Origin: JBBDXA01 sp040902585
Lineage (GTDB): Bacteria; Planctomycetota; Phycisphaerae; Phycisphaerales; Phycisphaeraceae
Assembly (NCBI GenBank): GCA_040902585.1
Contig: JBBDXA010000229.1
Span: 1-64,000, forward strand
Length of the DNA: 64,000 nt
Direction of reading: 5' to 3'
Below, piece after piece: positions 50,111 through 59,841 of the stretch (position 1 is the stretch's first letter; each line of letters starts with the position of its first letter). The position numbers were made by a program, and so were the translations under genes. The notes beneath the pieces were generated by a model. It did no database searches and was not told the DNA's origin. It was given only the letters and a program-made list of their open reading frames with translations.

Positions 50111-51196
50111 TCACGCCGTCACGATCGGCAACTTCCAGCTCATCGGATTCCACTCGCCGGTCTCCCACGCATCGGCCGTGCGATACTCCCGCGCGATCAG
50201 GTGCGTCGCGGTGACTTCCATATAGAAGAACGCCTGCGTCCTGCTGTGGAAGTGGCCGGCGTTGTCCGTGTTGATCAGGCTGATGCCCTGGTCGGCTTTG
50301 CCCGTTCCGTTCCAGTGGATGATGCTCCGCGCGTGGGTGTGGCCGAACTGGATCGCGGCGATGCGATAACCCTTCAAGGCCGCGTGGAAGGCGGCGACAT
50401 CGCACGGGTCCCACTCCTGGCTGGCGAACGGGGCGCTGGCGTCGCAGGGTTTGTTGTAGCGCAGCACGTCGATGTGGTGCGTGATGAGTACGGGCTTGCC
50501 GCTGTCGCCGATGTTCTTCTTCAGGTCATCGATCAGGAACGGCAAACTGTCGAGCGGAGCGTAGCGCCGCCTGCGATCAATCTTCGCATCGGAGCCGACG
50601 ACGATGCCGAGGTTGACACAGTGCAGATCGCCCCAGTTCCAGGCGAAGTGCAGGCCGTTGTCGCTGACGTTGACCAGTCCCTTGCGGGTCTTGTTGCGGG
50701 CGATGATGCCGTCGATGGTGATGCCTTTTCCGCTGGGGCTGTCGTGGTTGCCGTGAACTTCGAAGACGGGCCAGCGCAGTTTGCCGTCGCCGCCGTTGAG
50801 TCCGAAGCCTGATTGGAAGGCGTCCCATTCGGTCTGCTGCATGGCCGGGTGCGGGCCGCCGTTTTTGTCGCCGGTGTCGATCAGGTCGCCTGCGTGAATG
50901 ACGCCGCGCGGCTGGGCGACCTTCCCGCCGCCGAGAGTTTCTGGCAGTTCGCTGCCGGGCAGGCGGTTGAGCGTGTTGATCAGGCGACCGCAGACGAGCG
51001 AAGAGGTTTCATCCATCTTCGCCGGGTTCATCTTGTCGGCGAGGTAGTGCGTGTCGCCGACGAGGAAGTAGGCGATGGACTTGTCTTTGGCTTCATCGTT
51101 GGCGAATGAGGCAGTGGTGAAGGCGGTGGCAGCCGCCAGACCAATACCTGATTTGATCAACGCGCGACGCGACAGAATGGGATCATGGGATGTCAT
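50111..51196 (-). CDS. Exported calcineurin-like metallophosphoesterase
   Basis: The 361-residue protein has a Tat-like signal (SRRALIKSGIGLAAATAF) and the five metallophosphoesterase motifs: VGDTHYL, HAGDLIDTGD, VHGNHDSP, LITHHID and FGHTHARS. These residues bind two metal ions. The substrate is unknown; such exported enzymes cleave phosphomonoesters or phosphodiesters. Its stop is 5 bp from hairpin repeat copy 4. Confidence 0.88.
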   Translation of the reverse strand: MTSHDPILSRRALIKSGIGLAAATAFTTASFANDEAKDKSIAYFLVGDTHYLADKMNPAKMDETSSLVCGRLINTLNRLPGSELPETLGGGKVAQPRGVIHAGDLIDTGDKNGGPHPAMQQTEWDAFQSGFGLNGGDGKLRWPVFEVHGNHDSPSGKGITIDGIIARNKTRKGLVNVSDNGLHFAWNWGDLHCVNLGIVVGSDAKIDRRRRYAPLDSLPFLIDDLKKNIGDSGKPVLITHHIDVLRYNKPCDASAPFASQEWDPCDVAAFHAALKGYRIAAIQFGHTHARSIIHWNGTGKADQGISLINTDNAGHFHSRTQAFFYMEVTATHLIAREYRTADAWETGEWNPMSWKLPIVTA

Positions 51197-51211
51197 TTTT
51201 GCTCCTCAGGA

Positions 51212-51517
51212 TCAAGCCGCGACAATCACCTCGCACGTCGAGAGGATTCGATGTCGGCGGAACGGATTCTCGATTGCCTCTTTCTCGATCAGATCAACGG
51301 GCCGGTTGAACAGCGTCGCCAGTTCGTCCCGCATCTCGATCAACTCCCAGAGGCTCCACGGGGCGTTTTCCTCAAAACTCACGAGCACATCCACATCGCT
51401 GCCGTCATGAAAATCCTTTCGCAGAACGGAGCCGAACAATGAGAACTCGCGCACCCTCCACTTTCGGCAGAAGGCCTGCACGCTCTGGTGATCAATGGGA
51501 ATTTGAATGTTAGACAT
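51212..51517 (-). CDS. MNT-type minimal nucleotidyltransferase
   Basis: The 101-residue protein has the nucleotidyltransferase signature LFGSVLRKDFHDGSDVDVLVSF (GS...DVD), and VDLIEKEAIENPFRR near the end. MntA-like proteins normally pair with a HEPN toxin encoded next to them and inactivate it by AMPylation. No HEPN gene is adjacent: the gene downstream is the metallophosphoesterase and the one upstream is lepA. It is therefore an orphan, or its partner is elsewhere. Confidence 0.85.
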   Translation of the reverse strand: MSNIQIPIDHQSVQAFCRKWRVREFSLFGSVLRKDFHDGSDVDVLVSFEENAPWSLWELIEMRDELATLFNRPVDLIEKEAIENPFRRHRILSTCEVIVAA

Positions 51518-51536
51518 GCTTCACCGTTCGTTCGCG

Positions 51537-51587
51537 TCGTGCTGTGTATTCCCTCGTGTTCCATCTCGCGGAGCGAGATGACTCCCG
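51537..51587. repeat. Dispersed palindromic repeat, CATCTCG type, copy 2
   Basis: This matches 33478-33530 in the same orientation, sharing GTTCCATCTCGCGGAGCGAG. It fills the gap between lepA's stop and the nucleotidyltransferase start. Confidence 0.65.
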
Positions 51588-51588
51588 C

Positions 51589-53409
<1,821 letters not shown>

Positions 53410-54151
53410 TCGGGTCGTTTCGCGTTTCAGGGTCCGGGAGCGGCGTTGCGGGTTGCGGGTTGCGGGCTGCGGGTTTCGGGTTTCGGCAAAGGCCGCGGCT
53501 CGGTGCCGCTCGCCCGCCGGGGTCAGAGAACGGCAATTCTAGCAGCCTGCGGCTTCACGGTTGGGCCGACGGTTCGTTCGCACAATCGGGGCGTCCCAAA
53601 TCGGGGGAGCAAGGGTAACTTCTCAGCCGACCCGGCTCAACGACACCCGCCCGCGGCCGCGGCTTCATCGCGACCGCCCCAGCCCACGCCGAGGTAGCCA
53701 AATGGCTACCATACCCCCTCCCCCTGGTGGCCATTTGCTCTTAAGCCCTTGTGCAAAAAGGAATTGTCAAATGGCTACCTCGTGTCTACCCCATGTCTAC
53801 CAGCCACGCTGCATCGGCCAAGGCCGGGCGGAACGGGCAACTCAACCGGCCTGATCACCTGTTACAGCTTGCAGTACAACGACTTGTCAAAGGGCAGGGC
53901 ACGCCGGGCGAAACGGGCGAAAAGGTCAGGGCTTTGGCGAGTAGCCATGGCGACTGGCCAATCGGGCGCGACAGGCACCGCGAAGAGACCGCGCTTCGCG
54001 CCTGGGCGAAGGGGTGATGTCCTAACGTTTTGCGAACTACATTCTTGCATTCTGCAAGGGGCCGATGCAGTTGAGGGTCGCAGCCGGGCGAAGGGATGAC
54101 GCGACCGTGATGATGCTGCTTGATCGTGGCATCGACGCTCGACTTCTGGCG
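53410..54151. other. 742-bp region without a credible gene
   Basis: Plus-strand ORFs here have no recognisable protein character. The region holds the TTGCGGG heptad array (53446-53487) and a group of related inverted sequences: GGTAGCCA-AA-TGGCTACC at 53693-53710, a variant at 53726-53738, and CAAATGGCTACCTC at 53768-53781. Nothing tRNA-like is visible. Confidence 0.6.
53446..53487. repeat. Heptad array, TTGCGGG type
   Basis: Six uninterrupted 7-bp units (TTGCGGG three times, CTGCGGG, TTTCGGG, TTTCGGC) begin 37 bp upstream of the lepA start. Confidence 0.85.
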
Positions 54152-55192
54152 TCAGAAAGATGCTGAGGCACCCAAGCCGGAGTAGGCGGGCCGGGGCTGG
54201 AGCCGGTTCGCGAGCCGCGCCAGATTCTGCTCCCCGCCCTCGGCTTCCAGATGATGATTCGCCAGATTCACCAGGGCATTGAGGTTCGCCTCATCCGCGT
54301 TGTCAATGGCGTCGAAGGCTTTGTCGAGCCGGGTCTGGAAGCGGAAGTGATTTTCATCAGCGATGAGTTGCCGGGCGATGTACTCGGTCGCATCGCCCGC
54401 GCCGTCCATGAGGACATCAATCGCGGGGATGGCCCATTCCAGCGCGCCCCATTCGCGCGCCTGGGCGATGGTGATGGGGCGGGTGGCGTGACCGGTGCCG
54501 AAGCTGGCGACGATGAAGTCTTTGAGCGCGAGGCTGGGGTGACGTGCATCGTTCCAGCGCACAGCCTCGGCGATGGCGCAGGCGGTCGGGTTGTTCGCCA
54601 CGACGCCGCCGTCGATCAGGCAGACGTCGGCATGCTCCACCTGCATGACATGGGCGGGGAAGTAGGTCGGCGCGGCCGCGGTCGCCGCAAGGATGTCGCG
54701 CAGCAGAAGCGACTGATGCTCGGGCTTGTGGTTCTTGAAGACGAGGGCGGTGCGCGTGAGCGTGTTGTAGCTGGTGATGAGCGTGGGGGTGATGGCGAGC
54801 TGCGCGAAAGAGCGGTCGCCGACGACATCGAGCAGCACCTGACGCAGACCCGCTTCGCTGTACTTGGGGGCGCTGAGGCCCTGCGTGAAGGTACGCCCGA
54901 CACGGTTCCACCGCCGCGCCCAGGCGGAAGGGAAAATATCGCGAGCGCGTTTGCGGTAGAGATCGATCATGTCGGCAGCGGGGATCTTCAGCCCCACGGC
55001 CGCGGCGAGGATGCCGCCGGTGGACGTGCCCGCGACGAGGTCGAAGTGGTCGGCCAGCGGCGAGCCCAGCTTCGATTCGAGTCGCGCCAGCCAGACGGCG
55101 GTGACCAGTCCGCGGATGCCGCCGCCGTCGAGGGAGAGGATGCGGAAAGGGTCGCGGGGAGAGGGCGCGATGGGAGAGGTGATCGTGGACAT
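54152..55192 (-). CDS. Patatin-like phospholipase
   Basis: The 346-residue protein has all patatin signatures: the oxyanion GGGIRGL, the nucleophile GTSTGG (GxSxG, serine near residue 60) and the catalytic aspartate in LIDGGVVANNP (DGG). Such enzymes release fatty acids from phospholipids, and some act in anti-phage systems, but no effector-system genes are adjacent. The ATG at 55192 has GGAGGCACC before it. Longer in-frame extensions run through the inverted repeat at 55295-55418 and are rejected. No signal peptide is present, so it is cytoplasmic. Confidence 0.9.
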   Translation of the reverse strand: MSTITSPIAPSPRDPFRILSLDGGGIRGLVTAVWLARLESKLGSPLADHFDLVAGTSTGGILAAAVGLKIPAADMIDLYRKRARDIFPSAWARRWNRVGRTFTQGLSAPKYSEAGLRQVLLDVVGDRSFAQLAITPTLITSYNTLTRTALVFKNHKPEHQSLLLRDILAATAAAPTYFPAHVMQVEHADVCLIDGGVVANNPTACAIAEAVRWNDARHPSLALKDFIVASFGTGHATRPITIAQAREWGALEWAIPAIDVLMDGAGDATEYIARQLIADENHFRFQTRLDKAFDAIDNADEANLNALVNLANHHLEAEGGEQNLARLANRLQPRPAYSGLGASASF

Positions 55193-55294
55193 GGTGCCTC
55201 CAGGCGGGGAAAGGGGAGATGTTGGAACGAGACATGAACGGCCTGGACAGCATACCAAACAAAAACCAAAATAGAAAGCGCGGCAGTGCGTGCC

Positions 55295-55418
55295 TCCGGG
55301 TGGCTGGGGCTGAGGCTTTGTGAAGCCCCGGCCCAGCGCACGGATGCAAGTGAACGCACCGAATCGTCGCGAGTCCCACGGCCGGGGCTTGCGCGGACTC
55401 CAGCCCCAGCCACCCGGA
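55295..55418. repeat. 124-bp inverted repeat between divergent genes
   Basis: Arms of about 39 bp (55295-55333 and 55380-55418) begin with 18 matching bases (TCCGGGTGGCTGGGGCTG and complement) and end with a matching AAGCCCCGGCC block. The layout is like a small non-autonomous element with a 46-bp centre. Confidence 0.75.
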
Positions 55419-55462
55419 CGCAGAAATGGCGTAGGCATGTCGCGCTGCCCTATCATGTGAGA

Positions 55463-57769
55463 ATGATGCAGCGTTCAGTTTCAATCTGCGGATGCTTTGC
55501 GGCCGGTTGTGCGCTATTCCTTTTCATAGCAGCCGCCTCCGCCGCCGACCTCACCGGCGAGCAGATCTTCACGCAACACTGCGCCTCCTGTCACGGTAAG
55601 GCCGGCGAAGGTGTCGCGGCGGAATATGCCGAACCGCTGATGGGCACGCGCTCCATTGAGAGCCTGACGAAGTACATTGAAAAATGGATGCCCGAGGAGA
55701 AGCCGAAGCTGGTCGTGGGCGAGGATGCGAAGCGCGTGTCGCAGTACATTTTCGATGCGTTCTACTCGCCGGTGGCGCAGGCGAAGCGCAATCCGCCGCG
55801 GGTCGAGCTTTCGCGGCTGACCAGTTCGCAGTATCGCAACACGGTGGCGGACCTGCTCGGCAGTTTTGCTGCTCGCAGTAATGATCGCGCGGGGAGCGAA
55901 GACAAGCCCGGCCTGCGCGGCCTGCGCGGAGAATTCTTCAACGGCGGCAGGCGTTTCAGCAGTGATCGTCGCGTGATGGATCGCATCGATGCCGTGGTCG
56001 ATTTCAACTTCGGCGAAGCGGGACCGGGGGGACCGGGGGAGAAGGTGCCTAAGGAAGAGTTTGCCGCGCGATGGAGCGGTTCGTTCTTCGCGCCGGAGAC
56101 GGGCGAGTACGAGTTCATCGCGGAGACGGACAATGGTGTGCGGCTGTGGATCAATGAAGACGATGATCAGCCGCCGCTGATCGATGCGTGGGTGCGCTCA
56201 GGCACCGATCGTCGCCACAGCGCGACCATCTTCCTGCTGGGCGGGCGGAGCTATCGGATTCAGGCGGAAATCTTCAAGGAAAAGCGGGAGAAGGTTTCAT
56301 CGCTGACGCTGAAGTGGAAGGTGCCGCATCGCGTGGAGGAGTTGGTTCCTTCGCGCGTGCTTTCGCCTAATCGCGTGGCGAAGGTGTATGTGGTTTCGAC
56401 GCCGCTGCCGCCGGATGATCGCAGCATGGGTTACGTGCGCGGCACGATGGTTTCCAAGGCTTGGGATGAAGCGACGACGTTTGCCGCGCTGGAAGTGGCC
56501 GATGATGTGATACGGCACCTGCGTTCGCTCGCCGGTCGCGCGGCGACGGACGGCGATGCGAAGGATCGGCTCATCGACTTCGGCAAACGCTTCGCCGAGC
56601 GCGCCTTTCGTCGGCCGCTCACCAAGGAGCAGCAGCAATTCTTCGTGATGCGCCATTTTGAAGGCGAAAAAGACCTCGAATTGGCGGTGAAGAAGGTTGT
56701 GCTGCTGGCGCTCAAGTCGCCTCGCTTTCTCTATCACGAGGCGGGTACGAAGACGAGCGATGTTTACGACATCGCTTCGCGCCTCAGCTTCGGTTTGTGG
56801 GATTCGCTGCCGGATGACAAGCTGCTGGAGGCGGCTGCAACAGGTCGGCTCGATTCGCAGGCGGGCATCCTCAGCGAGCTCGATCGCATGATGCGCGACC
56901 CGCGCACCAAGGCGAAGATGCGCGAGTTCTTCCAGCTCTGGCTCAACCTCGATCGCCTGCACGAACTGGCCAAGGACTCCAAGCAGTATCCGGATTTCAA
57001 CGAAGCGGTGATCTCCGACCTGCGCGTGTCGCTGGACCTGATGCTCGATGAGATCATGTGGAGCAAGGAATCGGACTTCCGCCAGCTCATGCTCGCTGAC
57101 TGGGTCTATATGAACGGGCGGCTGGCGAAGTTTTACGGCGTCGCGCTGCCCGAGGGCAGTGATGCCAGCGCGTTTCAGAAGGTCACGCTCAAGAACAACG
57201 CGGGCATCCTGACGCATCCGCTTTTGATGGCGGGCTTCGCGTATGACTCGACGAGTTCGCCGATCCATCGCGGGGTGTTCGTGATGCGCAGTCTCCTGGG
57301 GCGAAGGTTGCGTCCGCCGCCGGAAGCGGTGACGCCTGTGCCGCCGGATTTGCATCCTGATCTTTCGACGCGCGAGCGCATCGCCTTGCAGACGAAAGCC
57401 CACGAGTGCATGTCCTGTCACAGCACGATCAACCCGCTGGGGTTCACGCTGGAAAACTTCGATGCCGTCGGCCGCTACCGTGAGGCGGAGAAGAACCGCC
57501 CGATCGACGCGGCAGGCTCGTATCAATCGCTCGATGGTGATGAAGTCAAGTTCACCGGTGCCCGCGAATTGGGCGTGTTCCTGGCTGCAAGCGAAGAGGC
57601 GTATGGTGCGTTTGTCCAGAAGCTGTTTCACCACGTGGTCAAGCAGCCGGTGCTCGCCTACGGGGCGGACCGGGGTGAAACGCTGAAGAAGGCCTTTGTT
57701 TCAGGCAATTTCAGCATGAGGAATCTGCTGATCGAAACCGTCGCGGCGCCGACGACAATACGGGAGTAG
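55463..57769 (+). CDS. Planctomycete cytochrome c protein (PA14 plus DUF1592/DUF1588/DUF1585)
   Basis: A signal peptide precedes a c-type heme site CASCH (residues 40-44), a DUF1587-like start (RLTSSQYRNTVADLLG), a PA14 carbohydrate-binding type domain (about residues 150-290: GEFFNGGRRF, WSGSFFAPETGEYEFIAETD), then DUF1592 (SRLSFGLWDSLPDDKLLEAA), DUF1588 (RGVFVMRSLLGRRLRPPP, then a second heme motif CMSCHSTINPLGF) and DUF1585 (VKQPVLAYG). It is exported and paired with the DUF1552 gene 61 bp downstream, as usual for this family. It could carry out extracellular electron transfer linked to polysaccharide use. Confidence 0.92.
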   Translation: MMQRSVSICGCFAAGCALFLFIAAASAADLTGEQIFTQHCASCHGKAGEGVAAEYAEPLMGTRSIESLTKYIEKWMPEEKPKLVVGEDAKRVSQYIFDAFYSPVAQAKRNPPRVELSRLTSSQYRNTVADLLGSFAARSNDRAGSEDKPGLRGLRGEFFNGGRRFSSDRRVMDRIDAVVDFNFGEAGPGGPGEKVPKEEFAARWSGSFFAPETGEYEFIAETDNGVRLWINEDDDQPPLIDAWVRSGTDRRHSATIFLLGGRSYRIQAEIFKEKREKVSSLTLKWKVPHRVEELVPSRVLSPNRVAKVYVVSTPLPPDDRSMGYVRGTMVSKAWDEATTFAALEVADDVIRHLRSLAGRAATDGDAKDRLIDFGKRFAERAFRRPLTKEQQQFFVMRHFEGEKDLELAVKKVVLLALKSPRFLYHEAGTKTSDVYDIASRLSFGLWDSLPDDKLLEAAATGRLDSQAGILSELDRMMRDPRTKAKMREFFQLWLNLDRLHELAKDSKQYPDFNEAVISDLRVSLDLMLDEIMWSKESDFRQLMLADWVYMNGRLAKFYGVALPEGSDASAFQKVTLKNNAGILTHPLLMAGFAYDSTSSPIHRGVFVMRSLLGRRLRPPPEAVTPVPPDLHPDLSTRERIALQTKAHECMSCHSTINPLGFTLENFDAVGRYREAEKNRPIDAAGSYQSLDGDEVKFTGARELGVFLAASEEAYGAFVQKLFHHVVKQPVLAYGADRGETLKKAFVSGNFSMRNLLIETVAAPTTIRE

Positions 57770-57773
57770 GGCT

Positions 57774-57801
57774 AAGGGCGGAGGGCCAAGGGCCAAGGGG
57801 C
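57774..57801. repeat. Heptad array, AAGGGCC type
   Basis: Units AAGGGCG, GAGGGCC and AAGGGCC occupy the 61-bp spacer between the cytochrome and DUF1552 genes. The same heptad is used after gspF. Confidence 0.75.
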
Positions 57802-57830
57802 CGAACCAAGGAAACGAAGAAGTACGCACC

Positions 57831-59192
57831 ATGAGTTCTATGAAGAAACATTCCACCCGTCGTGACTTTCTCCGCAACGTCGGCATCGGCGCGGCGGCGC
57901 TGCCGTTCATCGGTAACCTGTCCAGCCTTGGCTTCGCGGCCGGCGCGGCTGGCGTTCGCAAGAAGCGGCTCGTTGTTATGTTCAGCCCCAACGGCGTGGT
58001 GCCCTGGAACTTCTGGCCCGATGAAGAGGGCGAGTGTTTCGCGCTGAAGGAAAGTCTCACGCCGCTCGCGCCGTTCCAGGATCAGACGCTCATCTTAAGC
58101 GGCGTGTGCGATCGCATCCGCGGTGATGGTGACAGCCACATGCGCGGCATCGGCTGCCTGCTCACCGGCACCGAGCTTTTCCCCGGCAACATTCAGGGCG
58201 GCTCCGATACGCCCGCCGGCTGGTCGAAGGGCCATTCCATCGATCAGGAAATCAAATGGCACTTGCAGAAGGACGCGGCGACGAAGACGCGCTTCGGTTC
58301 GCTGGAGTTCGGCGTCATGGTCCCCGACCGGGCCGACACCTGGACGCGCATGGTCTACGCCGGGCCCAACAAGCCCATCGCCCCGATCGATGATCCTTAT
58401 CAGATGTTCAAGAAGCTTTACGGCCACATGAAAGACGAGGCGGCGCTCAAGAGCGTGCTCGATGATGTGCAGGAGGATCTGAAGAAGATCAGCGCCATCG
58501 TCAGCCCGGAAGATCGCCGGCTGCTGGAAGAGCATGCGACGTTTGTGCGCGAGATGGAAATGCAGCTTCGCTCATCGAAGAAGGGCGAATCACAGCAGGC
58601 GACGCCTGAGGAAGACGATTTGGGGCATGCCGTGCCGCAGCTTGAGCCGGGCGTGAAGGAAGAGAACGACAACCTGCCCAAGATCAGCAAGATGCAGATC
58701 GATCTGATGGTCAACAGTTTCGCGGCTGATTTCTCCCGCATCGCGACCTTGCAGTACACCAACTCCGTCGGCGGCGCCCGCATGCGCTGGCTGGGCATCA
58801 AGGACAGCCATCACGAGCTTTCGCACAAGGAAAACAACGATCACGATTCGCAGGACAAGCTCACGCGCATCAACAAATGGTTCTGCGAGCAGCTTGCATA
58901 CCTCGCCAAGCGCCTGAGTGAAACGCCTGAGCCCGGCGGCCCCGGCAGCCTGCTCGATAACACGCTCATCATCTGGACCAACGAACTGGGCCAGGGCAAC
59001 AGCCACACGCTGGACAACATCCCCTTCGTGCTTGTCGGCAACGGGCTGGACTTCAAGATGGGCCGGTCGCTCAAGCTGCCCCGCGTGGCCCACAACCGCC
59101 TGCTGCTCTCACTCGCGCACGGCTTCGACCACCGCCTCAAAGAGTTCGGCAACCCGAACTACTGCAAGGACGGCCCGCTGAGCCTGACGTGA
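57831..59192 (+). CDS. DUF1552 family Tat-exported protein
   Basis: The 453-residue protein has a twin-arginine signal (STRRDFLRNVGIGAAALPF) and DUF1552 features: RLVVMFSPNGVVPWNFWPDE, HMRGIGCLLTGTELF, SIDQEIKWHL and NTLIIWTNELGQGNSHTLDN. The family is structurally related to DUF1501 and sulfatase-like proteins and is always linked to DUF1592-type cytochromes. Its substrate is unknown. Confidence 0.92.
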   Translation: MSSMKKHSTRRDFLRNVGIGAAALPFIGNLSSLGFAAGAAGVRKKRLVVMFSPNGVVPWNFWPDEEGECFALKESLTPLAPFQDQTLILSGVCDRIRGDGDSHMRGIGCLLTGTELFPGNIQGGSDTPAGWSKGHSIDQEIKWHLQKDAATKTRFGSLEFGVMVPDRADTWTRMVYAGPNKPIAPIDDPYQMFKKLYGHMKDEAALKSVLDDVQEDLKKISAIVSPEDRRLLEEHATFVREMEMQLRSSKKGESQQATPEEDDLGHAVPQLEPGVKEENDNLPKISKMQIDLMVNSFAADFSRIATLQYTNSVGGARMRWLGIKDSHHELSHKENNDHDSQDKLTRINKWFCEQLAYLAKRLSETPEPGGPGSLLDNTLIIWTNELGQGNSHTLDNIPFVLVGNGLDFKMGRSLKLPRVAHNRLLLSLAHGFDHRLKEFGNPNYCKDGPLSLT

Positions 59193-59203
59193 GCGCCATC
59201 CGA

Positions 59204-59310
59204 GAGCACCATCCCGACAGGGTGGAGCTGTTGACGCACGCGCTCCTGATGCGGTACTTCGCAACAGAAAATCTGAACGGGAACAGCACCACCTTTCCCG
59301 GATGGTGCTC
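59204..59310. repeat. Paired-hairpin repeat, copy 5
   Basis: Unit 59204-59229 and inverted unit 59285-59310 lie between convergent genes, starting 11 bp after a stop codon. One arm has an internal change (GGTGGAGCT), showing decay. Confidence 0.85.
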
Positions 59311-59315
59311 ACATT

Positions 59316-59759
59316 TCACCTCTGCGCCTTCGCCGGCAACAGCTTCTCAAGAATCGCGTTCACCGCCTTCGCCGTCGCGGCGTCGCGCTTGAAGTAGACC
59401 GCGTTCTTCTTGTCGTTGCCGCCCTTGTTGACCATGTAATACTGCTGATCCACCGCCCGAGGGTTGCGCGGCTGAATCTCCTTCGACTTCGCATCGAACG
59501 CCCCAGCCGAAGCCAGGTCCTTCATCAGTCCTTCGATTTCCTTCTCGCTGAGCTTGCCATCGTGCATGGCGCGTTCCTCGACAGGGAGGCGGCGAAAGAA
59601 TTTCCAGCCTCCGTCGGAGCGCAGATGAAACGTCATGGCCGGGCCCGCGAAGCCCATCGCGTCTTCGATGATGAGGATGGTCTTTACGGGCTCGGCGGCG
59701 CGAGCGTGGCTGTGCGTGAAGCAGAAGGAGAGGATTGCGATGAACAGGATGCGAAGCAT
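59316..59759 (-). CDS. Small exported protein of unknown function
   Basis: The 147-residue protein has a signal peptide (MLRILFIAILSFCFTHSHARA) and a mixed domain with DGKLSEKEIEGLMKDLASAG. I do not recognise a family. The ATG at 59759 has AGGGAGC upstream; the longer frame would run through the GGGAGGGG palindrome. It ends 5 bp from hairpin repeat copy 5. Confidence 0.68.
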   Translation of the reverse strand: MLRILFIAILSFCFTHSHARAAEPVKTILIIEDAMGFAGPAMTFHLRSDGGWKFFRRLPVEERAMHDGKLSEKEIEGLMKDLASAGAFDAKSKEIQPRNPRAVDQQYYMVNKGGNDKKNAVYFKRDAATAKAVNAILEKLLPAKAQR

Positions 59760-59813
59760 GTGAAGCTCCCTGCTGGATGCGTGCGAATCATTATACGTGG
59801 AGTGTCTCCGATT

Positions 59814-59834
59814 CCCCTCCCTTCCAGGGAGGGG
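59814..59834. repeat. CCCCTCCC palindrome, copy 1
   Basis: Arms CCCCTCCCT and AGGGAGGGG enclose 3 bp, just past the ABC exporter stop. Two related copies lie inside that gene. Confidence 0.75.
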
Positions 59835-59841
59835 AGTAGGA

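Noticed and set aside
53860..54020. tRNA-like folding of the GC-rich segment
   Set aside because: No T-arm GTTCRANNC motif, anticodon arm or CCA/acceptor pairing could be lined up.
53749..54099. Small plus-strand protein frames between lepA and the patatin gene
   Set aside because: They are Arg/Gly/Ala-rich with no hydrophobic core, no ribosome binding site and no motif, and they overlap inverted repeat sequence.
54152..55192. Patatin as part of a CBASS-type anti-phage system
   Set aside because: There is no cyclase/DncV-like gene, no Cap2/Cap3 and no other defence gene nearby, so the patatin domain alone does not support it.
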